Assembly: GCA_013298625.1 (NCBI GenBank)
Contig: JAAFIF010000005.1
Coordinates: 1-64,000, forward strand
DNA length: 64,000 nt
From: Myxococcales bacterium
GTDB taxonomy: Bacteria > Myxococcota_A > Polyangia > Polyangiales > Ga0077539
Direction: 5' to 3'
A program made the translations under genes and the position numbers. The notes under the pieces are model-generated. The model saw nothing but the letters and a program-made list of their open reading frames with translations, was not told the origin of the DNA and did not search any database. Below, piece after piece: positions 52,961 to 62,532 of the stretch; position 1 is the stretch's first letter, and each line of letters opens with the position of its first letter.

Positions 52961-55900
52961 ATGAAACGAACTTCACTTTCAGCCCTCTGGAGCCTCGCGA
53001 CGATGCTCGTCGTGTTGCTCTTCGGCTCCGTCGCAGAGGCGAGCCACTTTCGCTTCGGCACGATCGCCTGGAGCGTCCCAGACCCGGTCGGCGCGCCGCG
53101 AACGGTGCGCTTCGTCGTCCAACACGCGTGGCGTGCTGGTGTCGCGGAGTCCGTCGTGCTCAGCCCTCAAACGGGAGTCAATCTGCCAGCGACGCTGGGG
53201 ACCCGGATCGGCACCGGCACGGACGTCGGCGGCGCGGCCTACGAGGTCTACGAGTTCACGGTCAACTACACCTACGCCGCCGTCGGAACGTACACCGCGT
53301 TCTTCCAGGGCTGCTGCCGTGTGTCCGGATTGGTTAACGGAGCGGACCTGAACTACCGGATCGAGGCCGTCGTCTCGCTCGCTGCGGGCAACACGGGAGG
53401 CCCTGCAACCTCGTCCACCTCGACGATCGCGCTGCAAGCGGGCGCCCCCCGCACGTACGTGTTTCCGGCGAGCGACCCCGACCTCGACCCGGTCACGTGT
53501 CGCTTTGCGACCGCGGCTGAGGCAGGTTTCCCGAATCCGATCCCTGCGATTCCCGCTGGCGGCGCGCTGCCCACGGTCATGGCCGTCGCGGGCGGCTGCC
53601 AGGTCTCGTGGGACCTCACGCGCGCGGTCGCGAACCAGCGCTACGTGCTCCACCTGATCCTCGAGTCGACGCACGGCGGCGTCGTGTCGAAGGCGCCGAT
53701 CGACCTGATCATCGAGATCATCGGCACTGCGCCTCCGACCTGCGCGGGCAGCGCGACGATCCCTGCCCCGATCGGCATGGCCATCGTCCGCACGATCACT
53801 GGGACCACTGGCAACATGGCCGCGCCGATGGAGAACCTCGTGTTCACCCAGATCGGAGCTCCTCCCGGGATGACCTTCGCGCCCGTCTCGGGCACCACGC
53901 GCCCCTCGCCCTTCGCCGTGACGGCGACGTGGACGCCCGCGCTGGCAGATCAGGGACGCACGTACGTCGTGCTCGCGAACTTCCGCGACCCGCGCAACGC
54001 GACCGGAACGTGCTCGCTCACCTACCAGGTTCCGCTCTGCAACGACTTCGGTGACCCGTGCACCGTCGGCGTTGGCGCCTGCCAGCGCACCGGCATGCGC
54101 GTGTGCTCGGGCATCGGAATGTCCACGTGCAACGTGATGCCCGGCGCTCCGACCGCAGAGGTCTGCAACGGCCAGGACGACAACTGCAACGGAAGCACGG
54201 ACGAGATGGAGGCCGGCTGCGCCGCGCCGACGCCGTTCTGCTCCGTCGCGCGCATGCGCTGCGAAGAGTGCCGCACCAACGCCAACTGCCCCGCGACGCG
54301 CCCCGTGTGCAGCCCGATGACGGGCTCGTGCACGGATCCCGACTCGGACATGGACGGCATCCCGGACCGCGTCGAGGTCGCCAACATGACCAACCCGATG
54401 AACGCTGACTCGGACATGGACGGCGTTCCTGACGGTCGCGAGTACGGCGCGGGTCCGATGTTCACGCCGCTCGACACGGACGGTGACATGACCATCGACG
54501 CGCTCGACACCGACGACGACGGCGACGGCGTCAACACCCGCGACGAGCTCGGCATGGGCGGCATCATGAGCCCGCTCAACACGGACGCGATGGTCCCGAT
54601 GGGCGAAGGCATGTCCGACATGCTGCCCAACTACCTCGACGCCGACGACGACGGCGACGGCATCCCGACGCGCACCGAAGTGACCGCCGAAGGCATGGCC
54701 GAACCGGACATGGACATGGTGCCCGCGTACCTCGATCGCGACAGCGACGGCGACGGCGTGCCCGACGCGGTCGAAGCGGGGATGACCCCGACGATGCCGC
54801 GCGACTCGGACATGGACATGCGTCCGGACTTCCTCGACGTCGACGACGATGGCGACACCATCAACACCGCCGACGAGCTCGGAACCAGCGGGTACACCAT
54901 CCCCCGCAACAGCGACTCGTCGCCGCCCATGGGCGCGGGCACCGCGGACATGATCCCCGACTGGCTCGACGCCGACGACGACGGTGACGGCATCCCCACC
55001 GCCGACGAAGCGCGCCTCGACACCTCGATGGCCGACGACTTCGACGGCGACGGCATCCCCTCGTACCTCGACCTCGAGAGCGACAACGACGGCTTGTTCG
55101 ACCGCGTCGAAGGCGCTGGGGACAGCAACATGAACATGCGCCCGGACTTCCTCGATCCGTCCGATGACTCGGACGGCGACGGCGTGCCCAACTCCGTCGA
55201 GCGCGGCGGATGCGGCGGCATGATGATGGGCGAAGGCGACGCGGGCGCCGCCGATGCTTCGGCGGACGCCGCTGCGGACGCTGGCATGGTTCGCTGCGTC
55301 GGCAACGACCGCGACACCGACGGCGACGGAACGCCGGACTACCTCGACCCCGACGACGACGGCGACGGCATCCCCACGACGGTCGAGCGCAGCCTCGATC
55401 CCTCGATGGGCGACGACCTCGACGGCGACGGAGTCCCCTCGTACCGCGACCTCGACAGCGACGGCGACACGGTGCCCGACGCGACCGAGCGCGGCATGGA
55501 CGGCATGACGCCCACCAACACGGACACCGTGATGGACGGCGCGGACTTCCTCGATCGCGACAGCGACAACGACTGCGTGCCCGACAGCGACATGCGTGAA
55601 GCGGGCGCGGCGCGCACCGACGTGGCCATGCCGAGCGCGTTGGCCGACAGCAACTGCAGCGGCGCCACGCCGATCTGCAACACCGAAGTGGGCGCGTGCG
55701 TCCTGTGCACCACGCGCATGGGCTCGTCCGTCGGCTGCGCGATGAGCACCACGGGCAACGCCTGCATCGTGACCGACAACATGGGCATGGAGTCTCGCGC
55801 CTGCGGCTGCCGCATGGACAGCGAGTGCGCGGCCAACCAGATGTGCGACACGGCCATGAACCGCTGCGTCGCGCGCTCGTTGCCGGACGCGGGCGCAGAA

Positions 55901-56116
55901 GCTGGCGACGCTTCGACGGACGGCGGCAACGTCGACGGCGGAGCGATGGACGGAGGCTCTGTTCCTCCGGGAGTGCTCAGCGGCGACGGCGCGTGCAGCT
56001 GCCGCGTCCCAGCCGCGCCCTCGCGCGGTGAGAACACCGCGGCGATCGCGATGGCGCTGCTCGGCGGCGTCGCGCTCGTGACCGCGGCTCGCCGCCGCGC
56101 CCGTCGCGCGGCCTGA
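52961..56116 (+). CDS. Large MYXO-CTERM protein with thrombospondin type 3 repeats
   Basis: A 1051-residue exported protein. A signal peptide (MKRTSLSALWSLATMLVVLL) precedes a strand-rich N-terminal region beginning SHFRFGTIAW, which looks like a fibronectin or Ig-type fold, to about residue 370. A Cys-rich block follows (VCNGQDDNCNGSTDEMEAGC near residue 405, of the myxobacterial CNGxDDNCxGxxDE type). Then come about ten Asp-rich calcium repeats, as in DADDDGDGIPTRTEVTAEG, and a Cys segment. It ends GDGACSCRVPAAP, a hydrophobic helix and RRRARRAA, a MYXO-CTERM signal. It probably forms a surface fibre or matrix and shares its repeat style with the gene before it. AAGGA is 11 bases from the ATG. 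Confidence 0.9.
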   Translation: MKRTSLSALWSLATMLVVLLFGSVAEASHFRFGTIAWSVPDPVGAPRTVRFVVQHAWRAGVAESVVLSPQTGVNLPATLGTRIGTGTDVGGAAYEVYEFTVNYTYAAVGTYTAFFQGCCRVSGLVNGADLNYRIEAVVSLAAGNTGGPATSSTSTIALQAGAPRTYVFPASDPDLDPVTCRFATAAEAGFPNPIPAIPAGGALPTVMAVAGGCQVSWDLTRAVANQRYVLHLILESTHGGVVSKAPIDLIIEIIGTAPPTCAGSATIPAPIGMAIVRTITGTTGNMAAPMENLVFTQIGAPPGMTFAPVSGTTRPSPFAVTATWTPALADQGRTYVVLANFRDPRNATGTCSLTYQVPLCNDFGDPCTVGVGACQRTGMRVCSGIGMSTCNVMPGAPTAEVCNGQDDNCNGSTDEMEAGCAAPTPFCSVARMRCEECRTNANCPATRPVCSPMTGSCTDPDSDMDGIPDRVEVANMTNPMNADSDMDGVPDGREYGAGPMFTPLDTDGDMTIDALDTDDDGDGVNTRDELGMGGIMSPLNTDAMVPMGEGMSDMLPNYLDADDDGDGIPTRTEVTAEGMAEPDMDMVPAYLDRDSDGDGVPDAVEAGMTPTMPRDSDMDMRPDFLDVDDDGDTINTADELGTSGYTIPRNSDSSPPMGAGTADMIPDWLDADDDGDGIPTADEARLDTSMADDFDGDGIPSYLDLESDNDGLFDRVEGAGDSNMNMRPDFLDPSDDSDGDGVPNSVERGGCGGMMMGEGDAGAADASADAAADAGMVRCVGNDRDTDGDGTPDYLDPDDDGDGIPTTVERSLDPSMGDDLDGDGVPSYRDLDSDGDTVPDATERGMDGMTPTNTDTVMDGADFLDRDSDNDCVPDSDMREAGAARTDVAMPSALADSNCSGATPICNTEVGACVLCTTRMGSSVGCAMSTTGNACIVTDNMGMESRACGCRMDSECAANQMCDTAMNRCVARSLPDAGAEAGDASTDGGNVDGGAMDGGSVPPGVLSGDGACSCRVPAAPSRGENTAAIAMALLGGVALVTAARRRARRAA

Positions 56117-56231
56117 TACGCCGCCGCGCGCAGCGGCAACGGGGGCAACGAACGGGGGGACGAGCGATCTCTCAGCGCGCAAGCGCTGCGGGGACGCTGC
56201 CGTCACGGGGTGCGCTACGCTCTCGCGCGCA

Positions 56232-58049
56232 ATGGCCACACGAGCGCTGAGTCTGCTGGCAGCGGCGATCACCGTCGCCGCGCCGTGCACGGTGACCGCG
56301 CACCCGATCGTGCCGGACGGCGTCGCGAGCGAGTGGGTGACGCGCGAGCCCGCTTCCGCCGACAGCGCGCGCATCGTGCGCGACCGCGACGAGCCCGCAG
56401 AGCTCGTGTGGCGCGATCGCGTCGGAGACGCCCGCGGCGCCGACGACGTCACGCAGCTGCGCGCTCACGGCAACCCCGACGGCGTGGGCTTCTTCGTGCG
56501 CTTCGCCGCCGCGCCCTCTGCGTGCGCGCAGCTGCAGATCGCGATCGACCTCGACCGGGCGGCGGGCGTTGGAGCGCACACGTTTTCAAGTGAGCCCAAC
56601 ACTCGGCTGCGCGACGACGCGCGGGCAGAGCTGTTCTTGATCGCGACGAGCGCGGGCGGGGTGGTGCGCGACGGCGCGGGCGTCGAGCGCGCGCGCTTCG
56701 GCGCGGGGGTTGGAGCGGACGGGCTCGAGCTGTTCGTCCCGTGGAGCGCGATGGGGCTCGCGGGCTGGCCGCGCGGGCTGCGCATGACGCCGGTGCTCTT
56801 CTGCGCGGCCGACGGCGTGACGCCGGTCGCGCCGAGCGACGGCGTGGCCTCGGCGGTGATCGACGCCCTCACGGACTACGGAGGGCCATCGCCTGCCGTG
56901 CGCGCGACGCGCGACGAGGTGAGCGACGCCGTGGTGAACCACGCGTTTGCGATGCACTTCGGCGTCTCAGGAGCGATTCGAGAGGGGATGCACATCCAAC
57001 GCGTCGCGCTCTTGGCGAGCGCCGCGCGAGGAGGCCCTTGGGTCGAGCTCGTCAACCGCAGCGACGAACGGCTGTCGCTCGATCGATTCGCGATCGGAGA
57101 CGAGGCGATCCCTGGCGGCGGTGACGGGCTCGCGCAGCTTCCGGCGGGGCTCTCGGTGGACGCAGGCGGGCGCGTGGTGATCGCGCTCGATGGCGCTGCG
57201 TATCGCAGGGCCTTCGGCGTGGGCGCGGACGTCGAGCTCGAAGGCAGCGACCCGATGACGCCCGACGCCACGCCGCTGCCAGCGCGCGGAACGGGCTCGG
57301 TGCGCTTCGATCGCGCGGGCGACGAGCTCGCGCTCTTCGACGACGAGCGGACGCTCGTGGACGTGCTCACGTACAACGCTGGCGGCTACCCCGCGATCCG
57401 CGCGTATCCGGGGCTCGTGGAGGACACGGTGATCTCGCGCTCGCCGTCGGGGCTGGACATCGACGACTGCGCGCTGGACTTCTACGCGGTGGGCGCGGTG
57501 TGCAGCACGAGCGCGGACTGCCCCGACACGCAGTGCAGCGAGTGTCGCGAGCGAGTGTGCGCCGAGCGCGCGGACGGCCTCGCGTGCTCGATCGGCGGAT
57601 GTGCGATCGGTCGTTGCTTCGCGGGCGCGTGCGCGCCGCGACCAGACGCGAGCGTTTGCGCGAGCGACGCTGGTGAAGACGCGCGCGACAGCGAGGCGCC
57701 GGCGGCCGACGCCGGGACGCTCGACGTCGTGGCAGACGCGAGCGGCGCAGAGGCCGCCGTGGACGGCGCGGTCGACGCGCAGGCAGACGTGGTCGCAGAC
57801 AGCGCGGACGCGGCGGGCTTCGACGCGACGGGGCTCGACGCGGCGCGCAACGACGGGGCGATGGACGCGCGCGGCGATGACGCAGCGGACCGAATGGACG
57901 CAGCGATGGTGGACGATCGCGGCGCGGAGCGGTCGCCCACGTGTGCGTGTCGGGCGCCGGCGAGCGGCGCGAGCGGCGGGCGAGCGCTGACGCTGCTCGT
58001 CGCGTTGGCAGCAATTTTGCGAGCGAACCGCGCGCGGCGCAGAAACTGA
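56232..58049 (+). CDS. MYXO-CTERM protein with possible lamin-tail domain
   Basis: A 605-residue exported protein with signal peptide MATRALSLLAAAITVAAPCT. The N-terminal half is a beta-rich domain (HPIVPDGVASEW to about residue 240). Residues 250-400 contain GGPWVELVNRSDERLSLDRF and LFDDERTLVDVLTYNAG, which fit a lamin-tail (Ig-like) domain. A Cys-rich block (ADCPDTQCSECRERVCAER), an Asp/Ala linker and the MYXO-CTERM end (CACRAPASG, hydrophobic helix, RARRRN) follow. It is the third surface protein of this type in a row. Its stop codon lies inside the left palindrome that precedes the beta-oxidation-type operon. Confidence 0.85.
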   Translation: MATRALSLLAAAITVAAPCTVTAHPIVPDGVASEWVTREPASADSARIVRDRDEPAELVWRDRVGDARGADDVTQLRAHGNPDGVGFFVRFAAAPSACAQLQIAIDLDRAAGVGAHTFSSEPNTRLRDDARAELFLIATSAGGVVRDGAGVERARFGAGVGADGLELFVPWSAMGLAGWPRGLRMTPVLFCAADGVTPVAPSDGVASAVIDALTDYGGPSPAVRATRDEVSDAVVNHAFAMHFGVSGAIREGMHIQRVALLASAARGGPWVELVNRSDERLSLDRFAIGDEAIPGGGDGLAQLPAGLSVDAGGRVVIALDGAAYRRAFGVGADVELEGSDPMTPDATPLPARGTGSVRFDRAGDELALFDDERTLVDVLTYNAGGYPAIRAYPGLVEDTVISRSPSGLDIDDCALDFYAVGAVCSTSADCPDTQCSECRERVCAERADGLACSIGGCAIGRCFAGACAPRPDASVCASDAGEDARDSEAPAADAGTLDVVADASGAEAAVDGAVDAQADVVADSADAAGFDATGLDAARNDGAMDARGDDAADRMDAAMVDDRGAERSPTCACRAPASGASGGRALTLLVALAAILRANRARRRN

Positions 58050-58082
58050 ATGGCCATTCAGAATTTCTGAATCGCCATTCAG
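58046..58082. promoter_or_regulatory. Two tandem TetR/FadR-like palindromic operators
   Basis: CTGAATGGCCATTCAG (58046-58061, perfect 16-bp palindrome) and CTGAATCGCCATTCAG (58067-58082, one mismatched pair) have centres exactly 21 bp apart, two helical turns. The half-site TGAATG resembles the Bacillus FadR consensus of the TetR family, a repressor of fatty-acid degradation genes released by acyl-CoA. They precede an operon of matching function; the cognate regulator is not in the window. Confidence 0.65.
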
Positions 58083-58289
58083 TGCACTTGCGCGCGAGGG
58101 ACCATGGCGGGAGACTCCCGGTCGCGCGCGGTGGTGTCGCGCGAGCTATGCCGCGCCCGCGACGGGCATCGAAGATGCCCAAGCGGATCAGCGCGGTCGA
58201 AATCAACTCGAACCAAGACCGCGGACAGAGAGAACTACGACGATCGTCGCGGCATTGGTTTAGTCCACAGCAGTCTGCGAGGTTCTGTG

Positions 58290-61268
58290 ATGAGCGAGCT
58301 TCGGTTCGACGGTCGCGTGGCGATCGTCACGGGTGCGGGAAATGGCCTCGGGCGTTCGCACGCCCTTCTGCTCGCGAGCCGCGGGTGCAAGGTCGTGGTC
58401 AACGACCTCGGCGGCGCGCACACGGGCGGAGGAAAGAGCAGCGAGGCGGCGGACAAGGTCGTCGCTGAGATCAAAGCGGCGGGCGGCGACGCGGTCGCCA
58501 ACTACGACTCAGTCGAGGACGGGACGTCGATCGTGAAGAGCGCGGTGGACGCCTTCGGTCGGCTGGACATCGTGATCAACAACGCCGGGATCCTTCGGGA
58601 CACCAGCTTTCAAAAGATGTCCGAGCAGGACTGGGAGCTGATCTATCGCGTCCACGTGCTCGGGGCGTTTCGCGTGACGCACGCCGCGTGGAACCTCATG
58701 CGCGACCAGGGCTACGGCCGCGTGATCATGACGGCGAGCGCCGCGGGGATCTACGGCAACTTCGGGCAGGCCAACTACTCGATGGCGAAGCTCGGCGTGG
58801 TGGGCTTCGCCAACACGCTGGCGATCGAGGGCGCGAAGAAGAACGTGCGGGTCAACACAGTGGCGCCGATCGCGGGCTCGCGCATGACCGAGACGGTGCT
58901 GCCGAAGAACCTGCTCGACGCGCTCAAGCCCGAGTACGTCTCGCCGCTGGTGGCGTACCTGTGCCACGAGAGCTGCGAAGAGACCGGCGGGCTCTTCGAA
59001 GTGGGCGGCGGCGTGATGAACAAGCTGCGGTGGGAGCGGACCGCAGGAAAGAACTTTCCTGTGGGAAAGGCCTTGTCGATCGAGCAAGTGCAGGGCGCGT
59101 TCAAGCAGATCACGGACTTCGCGAAGAGCGCGCATCCGAGCACGATCCAAGACTCGCTCGAGAGCGTGCTCGACAACGTGAACAAGCCCAGCAAGGGCGG
59201 CAACGAGTTCATCGACGTGGACGCGGCGCTCGGCTTCGAGTTTCCCGCGGTGCACAGCGAGTACTCGCAGCGCGACGTGTCGCTGTACGCGTTGGGCGTC
59301 GGCGCGGGCCGCGATCCGATGGACACCAAGGACCTGCCGCTGGTGTACGAAGGCGCGTCCGAGGGGCTGCGTCCGCTGCCGACGATGACCGCGGCCATCG
59401 CCGTGGGCGAGATCATGAAGGCCGCGATGAACGGCCTTCAGGCGCCCGGGATGAACTACGGCCTCGACCGCATCCTGCACGGCGAGCAGTTCACCAAGGT
59501 CCTGCGCCCGCTGCCGCCCAACGCGAAGCTCGAGCACCGCGCGCGGATCAAAGACATCTGGGACAAGGGCAAGGGCGCGGTCGTCGTCACCGAAGTGAAG
59601 ACCTTCGACAGCAAAGGAACGCTCCTCGCCATCAACGAAGTGAACACCTTCGTGCGCGGCGCCGGCGGCTGGGGCGGAGAGCGCGGGCCCAACACCGACG
59701 TGGCCGTCCCCGAGCGCGCGGCGGACGTCGTGATCGAAGAAAAGACCGACCCGGGGCAAGCGTTGCTCTACCGGCTCTCGGGTGACGTCAATCCGCTGCA
59801 CGCCGACCCGGAGTTCGCGCAGAACTTCGGCTTCAAGCAGCCGATCCTCCACGGGCTGTGCACCTTCGGCTTCGCCGCGCGACACGTCGTGAAGGCCGTG
59901 GCCAACAACGACCCGCGGCTGCTCAGCACGATCCGCGTTCGCTTCGCGGACCCTGTGATCCCAGGCGAAACACTGGTCACCGAGGTGTGGAAGAACGCCG
60001 ATGGCTCCGCGGTGTTTCGCGTGAAGGTCAAAGAGCGCGACAAGGTCGTGCTGACCAACGCCGTGGCGGAGTTTCACAAAGAGGTCCCCAAGGACGAGCA
60101 GGCCGCGCCCGCGAAGAGCGAAGCTGCCCCCGCTGCCGCTGCGCAAGCGAGCGGTCCCATGCGACCCACCGAGGCGATCTTCGCCGGCATCAACGACCAC
60201 CTCGCCGAGAACCCCGACGTCGCCAAGAAGATCGGCAAGGTGTTTCTCTTCAAGCTCAGCGGCCCCGAGTCGGTGTGGACCATGGACCTGAAGAGCGCAG
60301 GCCAGTGCTTCGCAGGAGCGAAGGGCGCCGCGGACTGCACGCTCGAGCTGAGTGATGACGACTGGGTCGCGATGGCCTCGGGCAAGGCCGACCCGATGCA
60401 GCTCTACACCAGCAAGAAGCTGAAGATCTCTGGCGATCTGATGGCCTCGCAGAAGCTCAACTTCTTGAAGAAGATCGACCCGGCCAAGGTGCAGAAGTAC
60501 CTGGGCGCGACCGCCGCGCCGAGCGCGCCGAGCGGACAGACCACGGGCGGATCGTCGTGGCCGGTCTCTGCGGCGGCCGACGTGTTCATCGGCATCCACG
60601 ACTACATCGCGCAGCACCCCGAGCTCGTCACGAAGGTGGGCAAGAAGTTCTTGTTCACGCTGACGGGGCCGGACGCGAGCTTCGTGATGGACCTGAAGAC
60701 TGCTCCCGGCGGCGCCTCGGTGGGCGTCGCGAGCGACGCGGACTGCACGCTCACGATGAGCAACGACGACTGGCTCGCGATGGCCTCGGGCAAAGCGGAC
60801 CCGATGCAGCTCTTCACCTCGCAGAAGCTGAAGATCGCCGGCGATTTGATGGCCTCGCAGAAGCTCAACTTCTTGAAGAAGATCGACCCCGAGGCGGCGA
60901 AGGCCGCGATCGCGCGCGTGCGCGGCGGGGTCGTGGCCGAGGCGGCGCCAAAGGGCCCGTCGGTGAGCGCGAGGGTGCTCGAGGCGCTCGGCGCGAAGCT
61001 CGCGAGCGATCCGTCGCTGGGCGCGTCGCTCGGCGCGCCGGTGCTCTTCAAGGTGACTGACGGAGAGAAGCTCTCGTTCGTCGTCGACGACAAGGGCGTG
61101 CACAAGGGCGACGGCGCGGCGAAGACCACGCTCTCGCTCAGCGAAGACGCGCTCGCCGCCCTCGCGAAGAGCGGCGACGCCCGCGGTCTGTACCAACACG
61201 GGCAGCTCCGGGTCGACGGAGAGGTCGGGCCCGTCCACAAGCTGCAGCTGTTCGCTGGGTTGCTCTGA
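58290..61268 (+). CDS. Multifunctional SDR / enoyl-CoA hydratase 2 / triple SCP2 protein
   Basis: A 992-residue protein like the peroxisomal D-bifunctional protein HSD17B4 (SDR + hydratase 2 + one SCP2) but with three SCP2 domains. Residues 1-300 are an NAD-dependent 3-hydroxyacyl-CoA dehydrogenase-type SDR with VTGAGNGLG, NNAGILRD and the YSMAK catalytic pair. Residues 320-610 are a double-hotdog MaoC-type hydratase with the signature SGDVNPLHADPEFA. SCP2 domains begin near residues 623, 759 and 890. The first two share long identical stretches (SQKLNFLKKIDP); the third is diverged. SCP2 domains bind and present acyl or sterol chains. It should catalyse hydration and dehydrogenation steps in degrading branched or sterol side-chain acyl-CoA (family inference). 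A GAGG ribosome binding site precedes the ATG; the frame is open further upstream over the operators. Confidence 0.9.
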   Translation: MSELRFDGRVAIVTGAGNGLGRSHALLLASRGCKVVVNDLGGAHTGGGKSSEAADKVVAEIKAAGGDAVANYDSVEDGTSIVKSAVDAFGRLDIVINNAGILRDTSFQKMSEQDWELIYRVHVLGAFRVTHAAWNLMRDQGYGRVIMTASAAGIYGNFGQANYSMAKLGVVGFANTLAIEGAKKNVRVNTVAPIAGSRMTETVLPKNLLDALKPEYVSPLVAYLCHESCEETGGLFEVGGGVMNKLRWERTAGKNFPVGKALSIEQVQGAFKQITDFAKSAHPSTIQDSLESVLDNVNKPSKGGNEFIDVDAALGFEFPAVHSEYSQRDVSLYALGVGAGRDPMDTKDLPLVYEGASEGLRPLPTMTAAIAVGEIMKAAMNGLQAPGMNYGLDRILHGEQFTKVLRPLPPNAKLEHRARIKDIWDKGKGAVVVTEVKTFDSKGTLLAINEVNTFVRGAGGWGGERGPNTDVAVPERAADVVIEEKTDPGQALLYRLSGDVNPLHADPEFAQNFGFKQPILHGLCTFGFAARHVVKAVANNDPRLLSTIRVRFADPVIPGETLVTEVWKNADGSAVFRVKVKERDKVVLTNAVAEFHKEVPKDEQAAPAKSEAAPAAAAQASGPMRPTEAIFAGINDHLAENPDVAKKIGKVFLFKLSGPESVWTMDLKSAGQCFAGAKGAADCTLELSDDDWVAMASGKADPMQLYTSKKLKISGDLMASQKLNFLKKIDPAKVQKYLGATAAPSAPSGQTTGGSSWPVSAAADVFIGIHDYIAQHPELVTKVGKKFLFTLTGPDASFVMDLKTAPGGASVGVASDADCTLTMSNDDWLAMASGKADPMQLFTSQKLKIAGDLMASQKLNFLKKIDPEAAKAAIARVRGGVVAEAAPKGPSVSARVLEALGAKLASDPSLGASLGAPVLFKVTDGEKLSFVVDDKGVHKGDGAAKTTLSLSEDALAALAKSGDARGLYQHGQLRVDGEVGPVHKLQLFAGLL
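60439..60889. repeat. Duplicated SCP2-coding DNA
   Basis: 60439-60481 and 60847-60889 are identical over 43 bp, 408 bp (136 codons) apart, and flanking DNA is also similar, including the GKADPMQL segment. This indicates a recent tandem duplication of one SCP2 domain within the multifunctional gene. Confidence 0.75.
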
Positions 61269-61312
61269 GCGACCGACACACGAATTCAAACTCGAGACTG
61301 GAGATCGCACCC

Positions 61313-62491
61313 ATGGGACGAAGAGTGAATGTGATCGGCGTCGGGATGACCAAGTTCGCCAAGCCTGGCGCGAGCCCGGACTATCACGAGATGGCGTCGG
61401 ACGCGGCGAAGCTGGCGCTGGCGGACGCGGCGGTGGACTACAAGGACATCGAGCAGGCGTACACGGGCTACGTGTTCGGCGACAGCACGTGCGGGCAGCG
61501 CGCGGTGTACGAGGTCGGGTTGACGGGCATTCCGGTGTTCAACGTGAACAACAACTGCTCGACGGGCTCGACGGCGCTGTACCTCGCGCGGCAGGCGATC
61601 GAAGGGGGCATGGCCGAGTGCGTGCTCGTGATCGGCTTCGAGAAGATGGAGAAGGGCGCGCTCTCGCTGAAGTACACGGACCGCGCGAACCCGCTCGATC
61701 AGCACGTGGACACGATGAACCGCGCGCAGGGCGTGAACTCCGCGCCCTTCGCGGCGCAGATGTTCGGCGGCGCCGGGCGCGAGTACCGCTGGCGCTACAA
61801 CACCCGCAGAGAGACCTTCGCGAAGGTCAGCGAGAAGGCGCGCGCGCACGCGGCGAACAACCCGTTTGCGCTCTTCAACAACCGCCTCTCGGTCGAAGAG
61901 ATCATGGCGAGCGAAGAGGTCTTCGACCCGCTGACGCGCTACCAGTGCTGCCCTCCGACGTGCGGCGCCGCCGCGGCGGTGCTGTGCAGCGACGAGTACG
62001 CGAAGAAGAAGGGAATCTCGAGCCCCGTGTACATCGCGGCGCAGTCGATGACGACCGACTACCAGTCGAGCTTCGCCGACTCGATGATCAAGATGGTGGG
62101 CTTCGACATGGCCGCGGCGGCTGCGCGGCAGGTGTACGAGAAGTCCGGCGTCGCGCCGAAGGACGTGGACGTGGTGGAGCTGCACGACTGCTTCACGGCC
62201 AACGAGGTGCTCACGTACGAGGCGCTCGGGCTGTGCGGTGAGGGCGAAGCCGAGAAGTTCATCTGGGACGGCGACAACACCTACGGCGGCAAGGTCGTCA
62301 CCAACCCCTCGGGCGGCCTGCTCTCGAAGGGTCACCCGCTCGGCGCGACGGGCCTCGCGCAGTGCACCGAGCTCGTCTGGCAGCTTCGCGGAACGGCGGA
62401 CAAGCGCCAGGTCGCCAACGCCCGCATCGCGCTGCAGCACAACCTCGGCCTCGGCGGCGCCTGCGTCGTCACCATGTACCGCAAAGACTGA
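61313..62491 (+). CDS. SCP2/SCPx-type thiolase
   Basis: A 392-residue acetyl-CoA acyltransferase-like protein. It shows NNNCSTGSTALYLARQAIEG with the nucleophilic cysteine near residue 85, ELHDCFTANEVLTYEALGL near residue 287, the catalytic GHPLGATG near residue 342 and a C-terminal NLGLGGACVVTMYRK. This pattern matches peroxisomal SCPx or bacterial lipid-transfer-type thiolases rather than FadA. It follows the multifunctional gene by 44 bases with GGAG nine bases before the ATG, so the two form a minimal operon for hydration, dehydrogenation and thiolysis. Confidence 0.92.
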   Translation: MGRRVNVIGVGMTKFAKPGASPDYHEMASDAAKLALADAAVDYKDIEQAYTGYVFGDSTCGQRAVYEVGLTGIPVFNVNNNCSTGSTALYLARQAIEGGMAECVLVIGFEKMEKGALSLKYTDRANPLDQHVDTMNRAQGVNSAPFAAQMFGGAGREYRWRYNTRRETFAKVSEKARAHAANNPFALFNNRLSVEEIMASEEVFDPLTRYQCCPPTCGAAAAVLCSDEYAKKKGISSPVYIAAQSMTTDYQSSFADSMIKMVGFDMAAAAARQVYEKSGVAPKDVDVVELHDCFTANEVLTYEALGLCGEGEAEKFIWDGDNTYGGKVVTNPSGGLLSKGHPLGATGLAQCTELVWQLRGTADKRQVANARIALQHNLGLGGACVVTMYRKD

Positions 62492-62504
62492 GAGTCTCTC
62501 TCAG
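62488..62504 (+). terminator. Short hairpin at the thiolase stop codon
   Basis: CTGAGAG-TCT-CTCTCAG is a 7-bp stem with a 3-base loop that includes the stop codon. No T-run follows, so it may be a terminator, a processing site or chance. Confidence 0.35.
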
Positions 62505-62532
62505 AATCAGCGGTAATCTATGCGGGAGAATG

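Noticed and set aside
52953..52961. ATG-ACT-TGA mini-frame overlapping the start of the second MYXO-CTERM gene
   Set aside because: AAGGA is only 3 bases from that ATG, too close, while it is 11 bases from the real ATG at 52961.
54331..55700. Dense Asp-rich repeats as a tandem DNA repeat or CRISPR-like array
   Set aside because: Repetition is at the protein level (calcium loops of varying length); spacers and repeats of fixed size are absent.
58104..58289. N-terminal extension of the multifunctional SDR protein
   Set aside because: It would add 62 Arg/Ser-rich residues ahead of the normal SDR start and would be translated from just behind the operators; ATG at 58290 has a good ribosome binding site.
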